NCBI GenBank assembly: GCA_024220505.1
Contig: JAKZZE010000017.1
Span: forward strand, 806,001 to 870,000
DNA from: Rhizopus arrhizus
Taxonomy: Eukaryota > Mucoromycota > Mucoromycetes > Mucorales > Rhizopodaceae
Reading direction: 5' to 3'
DNA: 64,000 nt
Made by a program: the position numbers and the translations under genes. How positions within the stretch are numbered: position 1 is the first letter of the stretch; each line of letters begins with the position of its first letter. Positions 49,269 to 61,662 of this stretch are shown here, piece by piece. Below the pieces are notes generated by a model. That model did not search any database and was not told the DNA's origin. It saw nothing but the letters and a program-made list of their open reading frames with translations.

Positions 49269-50330
49269 TTATAAAATTTTAAACTGTTTTTGTGGGGTTT
49301 TGTGTTTTATGTTTGCTTTGTTGTCAGTAATGTGAGAAACACGAACAACATGGCAATGATCCCTGAGACGAAGGTTATGGCAGTTGTACGTGAGGAAGAG
49401 GCAAAGGAGAGACTCTGTTGGAAAACAAAGATTCTTGAAGAGAAATAACAGTAACTGTTTAGCTGATGCAATGACTATATTGGCCAGAAAAGGACGACCA
49501 TCAAAAACGAAGGACCAGTGATTACGACATAAAGCCAATAAGAGAGTTCCTAAGAAAATAGAGGGTACGGTGGACGTATTGGAACGACATTTGAGGAATT
49601 CAAGAAGAAAAATTGCACGGCGCAAGGAATACGTCGAGAAAGGCAATTCAAGCTGTGAATCCCAAAGAGAAGACCAAACAGCAAGCTTTTGAGAACATTC
49701 AAAGAGAAAGTGTGAAGGTGTTTCTTCATGTCCAGAGCAAATGAGACAGATTTTGGAAGGCATATACAAGTTGGATCGACAAGGCAACTTGTTGTGGAGT
49801 GTACAATACCAAACATCCCGACTCTGAGGGTAAAGAGGAAAACGTCACAATTCCGTCCATTTGGTAGAAGGAAGAGATGAGTAAAGAGATGACGAGGAGA
49901 CAGTTGGGCTGCATAACTGTCGATAAATTTTGGATGTCAGAATGGAGTCACCATCAGTGTCTGAAGTTAGGGACAGTACGGTGAGAAAAGGCGACATATC
50001 CACTCTGGTATGAACCACTAGGGTAAATGGAGGATCATTCAAAGGAGCTGAGCAAGGGAGTAAGAAACTGCGGACAAAAAATGATGAGAGTTTCAATTTA
50101 TCTGAACGAACCCACTTGAGGAAGCGTTTTGTCAAGTATGGACGAGACCTAATATCTGTGGAGCATTTTGGCTGCAGTCTATCAGATGTGGGGTCAACCT
50201 GATAAGCATGGGAGGAAGGGAGATATGCCATATATTTGGATAATGAACAGGAAGACGAACTGATAGACACATCACCCAAGGTGAGACAAAGAGCGGTTTG
50301 TGGATTAATCACCGCGTTGATCAACTATTA
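49269..50330 (-). pseudogene. LINE C-terminal region with reverse-transcriptase zinc-binding domain
   Basis: Two to three overlapping minus-strand frames read MINAVINPQTALCLTLGDV to LPSTKWTELW, then, after a shift near 49850, RDVWYCTLHNKLPCRSNLY, then KICLICSGHEETPSHFLFEC and AVWSSLW. The C-x2-C...H...C pattern is that of the zf-RVT domain following RT and connection in non-LTR elements. The frame shift near 49850 and the absence of the RT core on the right make it a truncated remnant. It lies tail-to-tail with the plus-strand Tc1 remnant. Confidence 0.75.
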
Positions 50331-50349
50331 AACATTCAGTAGCTACAAT

Positions 50350-51904
50350 TTCGCTCCTTAATAGCTGCAGAAGTTAACAACGATCATGATCAAATTCTCG
50401 GCAAGAGACTGCGTACACCTGAGGATGAGAGCGAAAAAGAACAAGAAGAGTAGCTAGTAACTAACAGCAGCAACAACAGTAGTGTTGAAGAGAATGCGAG
50501 CGAGAATATCTGGCATGAGTGGCAAAAGTTTCTTGATGACCCTTTAAGGCGCAATCTTTATGAACCATTAAAGTGAGAAGATATCCATACTAATGATGTC
50601 TTATCATAGCTAATATTATCTGTATAGTCCTGAAAAAAATAATGTCATTTGGTGCGGTAAATCCGTTGCTCGCAGAAGTAGCTTACCAGAAGACCCCTAT
50701 GCACGTCTCCAAGTTGAGGTCGAGAGTGTTCCTGCTGTTGCTATCAATCATGACTTGCATGAAATTGTTGATCGGGTGCTCGATGCAGTACGTGAATGTA
50801 TATCAATTTATGTGCAAAACTAATCATTAATTAATCGATAATAGGATGATTTGGAGCAATATGAAGATGCCATTGAGGAGTTGCGAATACAAAAAAATCA
50901 ATTGAAAGAAAATAAGTTGCAGATTAACTTTCTTACTGGAATCCTTGAAAGGTAAACCCAAATGCTATTTGTATTACTATTATTATTATCATAACAAAAA
51001 TTATTAACTATAGACTTAAGAATATTTATGAGGATGATGAAGACAAGATTGAGCATTCTGAGCCATGTCTTAACTATGATCTAACATTACCATGCTTAAA
51101 AGTATCCGTTCAGATGATCAGAAAAAATGGCTACAAAGTCACAACTTTTCCTGGAGAAGAAGAGTTAGAAGCAATGAAAAAGCAGCAACAAAGCCAAAGG
51201 CTCACAGATAACCGCCATAAGTACAAGGCAGGTGGCATTGTACGATATGATTCAAACAATGAGATTCTTTTTATGGAGACATCTGCTGCCTATAATAATG
51301 CACCTTCGGAGAAGTGTAGCTTTGATCATTATAAGGCCATGTTTGGCCTTTTAGCAATGATAAAGACCCTCTCCGACAAGTACCAATATGCGTCATTTGA
51401 AGTGCTCAAGAAATTGAAATTACATTTCATTCACGTCCACGGTAAGTAAATCAGTGCGTTTTTAATTTTTAAGATCACTGATATCGAGATACTGTAGGTA
51501 CGGCCGTGCGATGGTGGACAATGTCGATACCCGAAAAGGATATTTATGTCATGTGCAAAGAACGCCGGGCAGAAATACCAAAGACATTTTCAAAAAAAAG
51601 ACGTGGAACTTTTTCCATTTTTATTACTTTATCTTAACCTTGCGATATATACATTTACAAATTATAATAGTTATTTAGCATATTAAGATTTTATTAAGCT
51701 GCCCTCCAAGAAACAATAGAAACGATTAAAATGCTTGAAGTCAGTCATAAGGATGCGTTACGAATGATACGCCACAAACTAATGCTGTCTGTTGCTTCGC
51801 TGCGAAGTGTTGTCGATCCTGTGATTATAAGACTAACAGAAAATAAGCATTCACAGCTTCTAAACGGCCAAGGCCCTCAAAGTTTGCCAGGAAGTCCTAA
51901 ATAA
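50350..51904 (+). pseudogene. Uncharacterised Mucorales repeat-family protein, eroded, with candidate PD-(D/E)XK-like core
   Basis: Exon-like pieces occur in order: NDHDQILGKRLRTPEDESEK (acidic/basic start, then a TAG), WHEWQKFLDDPLRRNLYEPL, SVARRSSLPEDPYARLQVEV, and AVAINHDLHEIVDRVLDAV before a GTACGTG donor. After it come DDLEQYEDAIEELRIQKNQL (coiled coil), KAGGIVRYDSNNEILFMETS, YKAMFGLLAMIKTLSDKYQ, then HVHG at a GTAAGT donor. After the next acceptor follow TAVRWWTMSIPEKDIYVMCK and, further on, TIETIKMLEVSHKDALRM and LNGQGPQSLPGSPK. Splice sites remain, but stops interrupt the frame. The D...ExS strand arrangement hints at a nuclease-like fold; this is inference. Confidence 0.45.
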
Positions 51905-52158
51905 AAAAATCTTTATCAGTGATGGTATAATATATTGTTGTGAAGCCATAATAGGAGCCTAAACGTTGATTATACAATCGTAGTTTATGACACTTATTAA
52001 TGGTATTATTATTGCTATTGTTATTGTTACTGTTACAAAGTATACATTTATATCAACCTTCCTATATTAAATTTAATACACTATTTATATTTTTGTATGA
52101 CTCTTATATGAGCTAAAATGAGTAATTTATATTCACTATTATTGTATCATTAACTATT
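51905..52158. other. Short spacer, no gene seen
   Basis: AT-rich; separates the repeat-family pseudogene from the next LINE tail. Confidence 0.4.
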
Positions 52159-52827
52159 ATGACCAGAATGGAATTACTACATCGCCTTACAGTAGTGGAA
52201 GAACTCAGTATCAAGACTTTTAAGGTCATCAAGAAACAGTTTCTGCAACAAGGTCTAGATAACCAAAACAACATAAAAATTCAAAACTGCTTTCTTGCTG
52301 TAGACCAACTGTCTCACTTGATCCAATCCTTTGGTTGCCGATGACCCGAAAAGAACGTAGCCGATGCATAAGATGGCGCCTTGGATGGCTTCCTGGCGGC
52401 AAATCCAGGTCCTGTCCCCTCCATCCAAATCAGACGCTGACAAAAATGCATGCAATTCAATGCCTCAACATGCACAACCGGCTACAAATGCCTAGCACTA
52501 TTAAAGCTCCTTTATTGTTCTTTCTAAACCTCCTACCAACAAAACTTCCTCGTTCAAGTCGTACAGTTACCCCTTGGATCTTTCGTTGACCAACCCTATG
52601 TTCAATACTATTTGAACTGGATCATCTTTACAACCATATAGACACTTGTACCAGACCTCCACATGGTCAGCTCCTTCTAAATTGGCTCTTGAAGCATTAA
52701 GGCTGTTACTATTTTTCTTAATACTGTTCTATTGACCTTTTTTACCTTTGATCCCAAAGATTTTTTTTTATATATATTGAACTAGTCCGGGCGAACAGAT
52801 GTGATAAACATCCCGCGCTCAAATGGA
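52159..52827 (+). pseudogene. LINE retrotransposon tail, copy D
   Basis: Begins MTRMELLHRLTVVEELSIKT and, after a one-base shift near 52335, reads WLPMTRKERSRCIRWRLGWL and PGGKSRSCP, then ALQCLNMHNRLQMP-like sequence. It is the same C-terminal signature as copies A and B. The 3-prime UTR ends in the left arm of the palindrome at 52774-52929. Strongly 5-prime truncated. Confidence 0.7.
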
Positions 52828-52929
52828 CTTTATAAATAAATAATCTTTAAAATTAAAGTGCACAAACTTATAAATTCCATTTGAGCGCGGGATGTTTATC
52901 ACATCTGTTCGCCCGGACTAGTTCAATAT
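52774..52929. repeat. Perfect 54-bp inverted repeat with 48-bp spacer
   Basis: Arms 52774-52827 and 52876-52929 are exact reverse complements over all 54 positions, compared base by base. The arms contain actagtccgggcgaacagat, an unusually GC-rich core for this region. Weaker inverted similarity continues outward (gaccttttttac...gatcccaaag on both sides, about 52733-52773 and 52930-52988). Two LINE 3-prime ends appear to meet here in opposite orientation. Confidence 0.95.
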
Positions 52930-52989
52930 GAAGTAAAGTAATGTGAGGCTAAAAAGTCTTTGGGATCAAAAGTAAAAAAGGTCAATTGG

Positions 52990-53481
52990 ACAGTACTTGG
53001 AATGTGGATTAACAATCAGAAAAAGAACTTGTTACTGTCATGTATTTGTTTATCAAGACAGTGTTATACTATCAAATCACAGAGAATTGTTTCCACACAG
53101 ACAACAGTGACCTTGTTGGACTCAACCCAGAATGTATATACAAATGAGTAGATCAATGCAGCTCAAAAGTTACTTTTTGAATATGATTAAAGAGCGTGGG
53201 ATAAAGACTAGATAATATACGTGTTGTACACTAATAGATTGTGATCACACAAAAAGGATCATGCCATCCATATGTCTCTTCTTTTAATTGTTAAAGTTCA
53301 CAAGTGCCGATAGTATCTTTCTTTAGTGATCAATTACCAAGAGCCTTTTACTGTCTATACTGATACACAGATATTCTAATCATATGAGGGAATGCCATCT
53401 TGTATCACCTTCTTTTTTCCCTTTTTTTAGGTTACTTTTTATTATTATTATTATTTTCTTCTTCTTTCTTGCTTTTCAGTG
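52990..53481. other. Spacer, promoter of the amidohydrolase gene
   Basis: No gene seen. A TTATTATTATTATTTTCTTC pyrimidine-rich stretch just precedes the next start codon. Confidence 0.45.
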
Positions 53482-54680
53482 ATGCAAGTGGTTTATAGTG
53501 AAGATGAATTACTGCATAATCCGGCTATGGAACTAACAAATGGAGAATGGAAGCCTTATGTTGGTAATTAATCATTTTTTGAACTCATTCCCCATCTTAA
53601 TTGTTTGCAGAAAGCCCAAAACGATTAATAGCTATTAAAGAATGGATTGATAAACATTCGGAATTTGAAGTGATTGAAGCTCGAGACTATTCACTTGAGC
53701 CTATCCTCAATGTACATAGAGAGGACTATATCAACTTTTTAAAATGCATTTATCAAGAATGGGTAGATGAAGGACGTCCGGCGAATGCGTGCTTGGCAGA
53801 TACGTTTGCTTCCATCAACAAGATGATAGACCAAGAGATGATTAAAAAGGCAGCAAATAAGAGTTCAAGTGGTAAATTAGGATATTATACAGCTGATTTA
53901 TCTGTGACTTTTATGAAAGGTAAATATAACACAGCCATCAATCGATACTTACAGATTATAGACACATGGCGAGCTATTTATGCATCAGCCCAAGTTGGAT
54001 TAACTGCTGCTCATCAGCTCATGAAAACTTCAGCGCCTGCCATCTATGCACTCTGTCGACCTCCAGGACACCATGCCTCTCATTCGTTAGCAGCCGGATA
54101 CTGCTATGTGAATAATGTGGCTGTCATCACACGATTCTTGCAAGATTATGCACTTGAGAACATGAAGGATACGAGGCTCATCAGACAAGATGGACGTAAA
54201 CGTGTGTTGATTGTGGATGTTGACTATCATCACGGAAATGGTACACAAGAAATATTCTATAAAGACCCTTCTGTCTTTTATCTCTCTCTTCATGCCTATC
54301 CAGAATATCCGTATTTTACTGGATCTGATGAAGAAAGAGGGGCTGGCTTAGGCACAGGCTATAATCTCAACGTGCCTCTTTCGCCCAATACGACCACTGA
54401 CACCATCTATTTGGATACCCTGAAGGCTGCTCTTTCCAATCCAAATCTGGTCAAATTTGATGCAGAAGCAGTGGTTGTTTCCTTGGGATTGGATACTTGG
54501 CATGAGGATCCGATTGCTGGCATGAAGGGACTCAAGGACCCTGAGACTTATAAAAAGATGGGTGCGTTGATCAAGCTTGCGGCTCAAGGTAGACCGGTCT
54601 TGTTTGTTCAAGAAGGTGGATATACAATTGAAAAATTGGGTGAACTGGCAGTCAATGTATTGAAGGGTTACATGGAATAA
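53482..54680 (+). CDS. Histone-deacetylase-superfamily amidohydrolase, acetylpolyamine-type
   Basis: Zinc hydrolase removing acetyl groups from polyamines or related substrates. Exons 53482-53563 and 53611-54680 give 383 aa. It starts MQVVYSEDELLHNPAMEL. Catalytic elements are ALCRPPGHHA (paired His), DVDYHHGNGTQEIFY (two zinc ligands), SLHAYPEYPYFTGS, VVSLGLDTWHEDP (third zinc ligand Asp) and the Tyr in QEGGYT. The long insertion between residues 80 and 120 and the AYPEYPYFTGS loop match bacterial-type acetylpolyamine amidohydrolases better than class I HDACs. No targeting signal. The substrate is inferred from subfamily features. Confidence 0.92.
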
Positions 54681-54814
54681 ATTCTGCAAAGCATCCCGAA
54701 ATCAGTTTTTGCTTTCAAAAAAAAAAAAAGTCATGTCACTTTTTTATTTTTTGTATTAAAAGCCTTCTTTCTGTCCTTTTTTTTTAATTTATTTTTTACT
54801 TTTTTTAATATCGT

Positions 54815-55900
54815 ATGACCTTTTATGCTCTCCTAGTTTTCCTACTACTTCCATTATTTAGTTTAGCAGCGCCTATTAATACAACCGTTAGAGAATATTT
54901 TATTGCAGCCGAAGAAGAGCTATGGGACTATGTTCCCTTACGATGGAATAATTATCTGAACCAGTCTCTGGACGACGACCTATTACCAAGCGAAACACGC
55001 CTTGGCACAGTCTATCAAAAAGCGTTTTATCGACAGTACACAGACGAGACATTCAGTGTGCCGATCCCACATGATGCCTCCTTGGGCATCTTGGGTCCTG
55101 TCATTCGAGCAGAGGCAGGAGACAAGGTCCGCATCACCTTCTTGAACCGAGCACGATACCCACACAGTTTATTTCCACACACGACTGAGGCCTGTTCAAA
55201 ACACCGTCTATCGGGGCAGTTTGTGTCCACAGGTGAACGCTACGATTACGAATGGCACATTCCTGCTGATCACCCTTTCCCGGCCAATCAGTCTTCTGTC
55301 GTCTGGGCGTATTCTTCAAAATCAGAACCTGTGCTGGATGTGAATGCTGGACTGTTTGGACTGGTCGTGATCTATCGACGGGGAACACTCGAATGGCCAT
55401 CACCTGGATCGATGTTTCAGCGACCTCGAGGGATCGATCGAGAGGTGTTTGCGTTAATGTCTGTCGTGGACGAGTCTCGATCGCGTTATCTGCGTGAATC
55501 AGCCGAACGGGTCGGATGGAGTGAAGGACATTTGGAAAAGATGAAGAAACGTCCTGGGTTTCGGATGTCGACAGAAATGTTTCACATCAATGGTTACATG
55601 TATAACAATAAGGAAATCAAATTGGAATGGGGCACAAGGGTCCGCTGGTATGTGGTCTCCTTTGCACCTTCAGTAGATGAACCCCATACAGCTCACTGGC
55701 ATGGTGCAACACTACTTTATCATGGTCATCGTGTGGACGTGGTTGATTTGACAGCGATTAGTTTTGAAGTGGCTGATATGGTGCCTGATAATGAAGGAAC
55801 ATGGCTGTTTCACTGTCATGTGTCATCTCATTTTGATATGGGAATGACGACTATTTATAATGTGGAGAAAGTGATTATTACTGGTGATGAAGGCTGGTGA
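54815..55900 (+). CDS. Secreted ceruloplasmin/hephaestin-like multicopper oxidase, two cupredoxin domains
   Basis: Intronless, 361 aa, with a signal peptide (MTFYALLVFLLLPLFSLAAP). Domain 1 starts REYFIAAEEELWDYVPLRW and has LGILGPVIRAEAGDKVRITF, VVWAYSSKS and NAGLFGLVVIYRRG, the wording of ceruloplasmin, hephaestin and factor V/VIII A-domains. Domain 2 keeps copper ligands HTAHWHG and LFHCHVSSHFDMGM. Domain 1 lacks a clear HxHG motif (PHSLFPHTT). One unit corresponds to one third of ceruloplasmin. A ferroxidase role in iron uptake is possible but inferred; the trinuclear site would need residues from a partner subunit. The coding sequence is richer in GC than its neighbours. Confidence 0.88.
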   Translation: MTFYALLVFLLLPLFSLAAPINTTVREYFIAAEEELWDYVPLRWNNYLNQSLDDDLLPSETRLGTVYQKAFYRQYTDETFSVPIPHDASLGILGPVIRAEAGDKVRITFLNRARYPHSLFPHTTEACSKHRLSGQFVSTGERYDYEWHIPADHPFPANQSSVVWAYSSKSEPVLDVNAGLFGLVVIYRRGTLEWPSPGSMFQRPRGIDREVFALMSVVDESRSRYLRESAERVGWSEGHLEKMKKRPGFRMSTEMFHINGYMYNNKEIKLEWGTRVRWYVVSFAPSVDEPHTAHWHGATLLYHGHRVDVVDLTAISFEVADMVPDNEGTWLFHCHVSSHFDMGMTTIYNVEKVIITGDEGW

Positions 55901-56251
55901 TGGCTTGTATAATAAAGCAAATAAGAAGAATGTATACATGGTTCAGTACATATGATTCATTGTTGAATAACACTCTATACTCGTCTAACCTTCTTGGTGA
56001 GTAGTAATCTATTTTTTTTTTTTTGTGTCTTCTTTATATTAAAGAAGCTGGTAGAGTTAAAGAATTGTACTTGATCTCTTTACAAAAAAAATAAAAATAA
56101 AAGAAGGCATATTTATGATTTTATCATCTTTTGTGTGGATCTTGTTCGGGATTATAAATATTATTATCTTGATGATAATCAATAGAAAAAGCAAAAAAGA
56201 AAAAAACTTTTTTTTTTTTTCCCCTCTTTTTTTCTTCTTCTTTCAACTGAA
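55901..56251. other. Spacer, promoter of the NMN adenylyltransferase gene
   Basis: AT-rich with T/A runs; the segment next to the ATG is T and C rich (tttttcccctctttttttc). No gene seen. Confidence 0.45.
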
Positions 56252-57294
<1,043 letters not shown>

Positions 57295-57298
<4 letters not shown>

Positions 57299-59117
57299 AA
57301 GATTAAATAAGGTCTTTCGTTTGCAATCTTCAATATTGCCTGTCCAAACAGTCCATTGGCCCAAGCAAACCAAGGCCTTGTATAGCCAGAGTTACCATCC
57401 CCTCCATTTTGCTTATAAACATTAATAGATTCATGAATTAAACCTGTGTTATCTGTCGATGACAAAACACTGCTCAACCCTTCTCTTATCTCATCATCAT
57501 CACTTGAACTTAATATCTAAAGAACAATCAACATTCATTCATTATCCCCCCTCATTTTCCCTTACCCTCACAATCTGTGACATTGGCCATTCATAACTTA
57601 ATCCGACCTAAATTTTCCTGTCAGTTACCATCATCAACTATCATCGTCTTACATGAGGCCCACCGATGCCTGATCCTCTAGGCCCTGAGAAAAAGTAAGG
57701 ATTGTGTTTTGACCAGACGAGTCTTCGGGTATTTTGATAGATTGTGTCATTTTGTTCCAAGAATCCAATGAGACTTAGTGATAGTAGTGAAGGAACATTG
57801 GCATCATCCATGATTAAACTTGATCCATAACCATCTACTTCATCTATTTCTCTCTCGTCAGTCTCTATTATGAACCCCTCCTCATACTTTGCTTACAAGC
57901 AAACACTTGGCCAAAAGTAGTATGATTGATGATACCATGAGCATAAATACCATCTCTGATTTCTTTTGATAACCTCGCTGCTTCATTGGCCATCTCAGTC
58001 CTATTCAGCCGACTGCTGATCAACATCTCTGACAGATGATTCAGCTCAACCGACATCATTGCATTGCCAGGTATAAAATAAGTAAATACCGTCGCATCAT
58101 CTGATGGTCTAAACAAACTCTTGACCATTCCAGTATATGCCACTGGTTGACCACGTCCGTCTATGAACTGATTCTCAGTCGGTCTGTCAGTTGTCTGCTT
58201 GAATTCATAATCGGTCTCTAATGGTTCACCTAACATGATGTGAATATCATCAGTCCAGACTCTCTCTCTCTCTCTCTTTACCTGAAGTCAGATTGAACGT
58301 CGGTTCTTGTTCCTTTTTTAATGTGTTCAAAATGGCATCTACCGCATCAATCCAAACAGTCTTGTTCATGAATGAATCATCACCTGTGGTTTGCCAGTAC
58401 CGATAGGACAGACTGAGAAAGGATGCCAGAGAGTCAATCTCCCACTTTCTCTCATAGACTTCTCACAGGTTAATTAGAGCAGCCAACAGGGGGGGGGGGG
58501 GAATCACTTACCACTTTCGCTTTGCGTGAGGTCTCTATTGCTGAGTGTCCCATTGGCCAAGGCTTCCATCGATTGTGGCTGATTGAATGCATTCGAATAA
58601 GGATCAATATTAATAAAGTTGGCTTGAAGATAAATAGTTCCTAAAAAGAGTTTCTTGAGGCGGATGTCATGTTGAAGGTAATCCACATAGGCCATCAATT
58701 GATTTGCAGAGTCTCTGAGCCACATGGCATTGATATCACCCGTAATCACAAACGACAGAGGCAGACAGTCATCGGCCGAGGAATCAAGACAGGCTGTGCT
58801 CTGGATGGTTGTGTCTAGTGTGTTTGGGTATGCGTTTGCAAACAGTCGAGCAAGATCCAGGTTGACAATCTGTTGATGTGAATACCCAATCTGTTCTTGT
58901 ACTTTACTTACCTTGGACGTGATGTTGCTGATGACAGACTCAATGACTTGACTAGTGAACTTTCTACATGACTCAATTGGTCTCTGAAAAGGTAGATTTA
59001 ATACTCCACCGCTGCCTGGTTGATGAAATACTTTTGAATAACTGAAAAACATGTTAGCAGTCAGCATGCTAACATCCATACAACTTGCCTAGCGTAGTCT
59101 GGACAATGGGTTGACAT
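57295..59117 (-). CDS. Glycoside hydrolase family 125 exo-alpha-1,6-mannosidase
   Basis: Multi-exon gene from the ATG at 59117 (MSTHCPDYA) to the TAA at 57297-57295. Exon 1 (59117-59089) joins exon 2 at 59041 across a GC-AG intron (gcaagt...ttttcag), giving DYASYSKVFHQPGSGGV and NLPFQRP. Family blocks are FANAYPNTLDTTIQ, FVITGDINAMWLRDSANQ, YRYWQTTGDDSFMN, FVFPGNAMMSVEL-like FIPGNAMMSVEL, DDANVPSLLSLSLIGF and GNSGYTRPWFAWANGLFG. A 42-nt in-frame segment after SNITSK has perfect intron borders. The family cleaves non-reducing alpha-1,6-mannose; fungal members relate to Mug157. No signal peptide is evident. Confidence 0.92.
58261..58281. repeat. (CT)n microsatellite inside a GH125 intron
   Basis: About ten CT units (gactctctctctctctctctc) beside a splice acceptor on the minus strand. 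It is intronic, so the coding frame is unaffected. Confidence 0.7.
58490..58501. repeat. G12 homopolymer in a GH125 intron
   Basis: A run of about 12 G, rare in this AT-rich genome, lies about 10 bases from the donor site on the minus strand (C-run in the transcript). Confidence 0.8.
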
Positions 59118-60251
59118 CAAATTAATTAAGAAAAAAAAAAAAGAAAAGAAAAAAAAAAAAAAGAAAAAAAGGGGGTCTGTTATATATTGATCCCCTTATA
59201 GGCAACCAAGACATTCTATAGTTACTCAAATCTTTAAGAGTGACAAGAATGCATCATTATCATCATCGTATCATTAGCTTTCTTCTTATTAAATTCATTC
59301 TACTCATGTTCAAGATGATGATTAAATAATAAGAGAGACTCATAAGCTACAGACGTATTCATCTCTATCTTTCACCTCTTTACGTCTTCTACATCGGGTG
59401 GAACCATCCTTCATCCATGTTACACCCGTCCTACTCAGCTCACTCTTCACAACCCATTTCAGTCAGGCATTTACTTATGACTACTGCTACAGATGACTAC
59501 TGTTATAAATGACTACTGCTTTCTTCTGATGGATTGTCACAGGGATGCAATAAGGGGTGTCTTTCTGCATAACAAAATGACGGTATCGATCATGAATGAG
59601 TACTAAATTAGAGCTCAGTCTGTAGCCCTTTCTTTGCTCCCGAGTGATACAAAGGGTGAGCTCCTATAGCAGTTACAGTATTCTTTTAATCTTTAATCAA
59701 CAGAGAAGCTGTTGATTAAACACTGATGGATGGTTTCAAACTAATTTTTATGTTGTATTGGGCGATCAGAGCAAATCAAGCCAGGCTGTGCCAGTACTTT
59801 AATGTGGTTACTATTGATTACTCTAATGACAAAAGACTGACATCAGCTGCTGAACGGACACAGGCTGGATGGTTTCCCTTTGCTGGCTTGTCTTTAATCT
59901 GAATCTTATTTATCTGAGAAACAGTTCAAAAATGATCTCCTACCAAGTTTGCCTCGGTTGTCTCTTGCGGCGTTTTCTAAAACTTGCACTTGATTTTTCC
60001 CGCAAGATCCTGCAATGATAACAACCAATATAAAGTGGATATTATATCAATGACCAGACTACTTTGCTATCCACTGCAATCCTCCTCCTTCTTTTCACGA
60101 TCCTTTTTTTTTTTTTCACAAGCTTATTGATCATGTTCAGCAACCTCTGCTTTCCCTCTTTTGATCCTTAAAAACCTCGTTCAAACATATTCATCAAGCC
60201 AGTCCAACTTATTCAACACAATTCGATCACTTCAATTTACTTGCTTCGATT
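59118..60251. other. Intergenic region, no gene supported
   Basis: Contains an A-rich purine block (59131-59170) that probably lies in the GH125 promoter, and mixed sequence beyond. I see no family-like frame. Confidence 0.45.
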
Positions 60252-60551
60252 ATGAAACAGCTACAATTGGTATTCTGTCTTGAACACATTTACTTTCTTC
60301 AACCGGTTATAAATGTACTCTCACTATTTCCTTTAAGAGTCACTGACCAGTGCTTCATTCAGAATTCATCCAGAGTCAAGCGAGTCACCCAGTCTCTAAA
60401 AAACATGGTTCAGTATGCCCTTTGTAAAGAGTTATTCTTAAAGGTTTATATAATAGATAGTAAACCTTGCATAGACCCTCCTCTCCTTAGAATCACAACA
60501 CCTCTAGAAAATATGTCACGCACACTACAGAGTTGGGTCAAGTTGAAATAA
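60252..60551 (+). CDS. Possible small ORF of 99 aa, unrecognised
   Basis: ATG at 60252 (MKQLQLVFCLEHIYFLQPV) to TAA. It is preceded by a pyrimidine-rich, TATA-poor leader. There is no domain or signal that I recognise; the product is basic with scattered Cys. An alternative reading with a GTATTC donor right after MKQLQL leads quickly to a stop. It could be a chance frame. Confidence 0.25.
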   Translation: MKQLQLVFCLEHIYFLQPVINVLSLFPLRVTDQCFIQNSSRVKRVTQSLKNMVQYALCKELFLKVYIIDSKPCIDPPLLRITTPLENMSRTLQSWVKLK

Positions 60552-60808
60552 AGCAATAAACCTTGACGCTTTTTAACCTATATTATATACAAGATCAATT
60601 TGTTTTTATTGTCATAAAATACTTTCATCTTGGTTCTCTATCTATCTATGTTCCAGCACAATGTAAGATGACAGCACTACATTTTCATTATTCTTTGTAT
60701 CTATGACCTTGATAGTAGTAAAGAAGTCTCAAGCCAGGAAACGATGAATAAAGGGAGGGAGGGGAGTGAAAGACTGATTTAAAATTGTCTTTTTCTTCGT
60801 ATAACCCC

Positions 60809-60847
<39 letters not shown>

Positions 60848-61628
60848 TTCTAATTCAAGATCAAGTACGAGTTGTAAATAGTTCAATGTGTTGCTAATTT
60901 TTTTTCTTAAAAATTGGTTTCTCTAAAAGCAATAAATCTTGAGTTAATTACCTTGTAGAGTCTTGTTTTATATCATCTTTAGGAATGATGTTATATTCAT
61001 TTCAATAATAAGAATGTTGCTTTGGCATTTACATGTCCTTTGCGAACACATATTTACTCAAGTCTCATTTGAAGAACTTTACCGGTCTTTTCAAGCTGTA
61101 ATTAATGCATGATCTAGATAGATATTTTTTTAATAAGCTTTAAAAGGTTTATAAGCGTCAATGGATGGTGATGATGAAAGAGACAAAGTGATTCAAAGCG
61201 TTATAGAACGAGTAAATCCTCCTGTAAACCCTGCAGAGGGAATGCATGAGTGCAATCAAGGCGGCACTCTTTAGTTTTCTGTATGTTAATGCCATGATGG
61301 CTTGTTCAGATTCTATCATCATATAAACATATATTCCTTGTAACATAAAATGCAGCTTTACAGCCTGTAAAATAGCCTATGTTAATCAGCAATAGCTAAT
61401 ACTTTTATTCTCCATTGATTGACCTTGCACTTGAAAGCAGAGAGTACATTTGGTCTTCTTACCTAAAACATTCTACCCAAATGGCTGGGGCATGCTGTAT
61501 TTACATCTCGATGGTCGTTCTTGCATGCTTGATTTTGTTCAGTTGACAATATTAACAAAGTCATTGTGGTTCTTACTGACATAGTCAGGTCTACAGTTGC
61601 TCACAAGGTCAGCTCCTCTATTCCAACC

Positions 61629-61662
<34 letters not shown>

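Noticed and set aside
54983..55403. Minus-strand frames opposite the multicopper oxidase
   Set aside because: Cys-rich by chance; the plus strand carries an intact oxidase with copper motifs.
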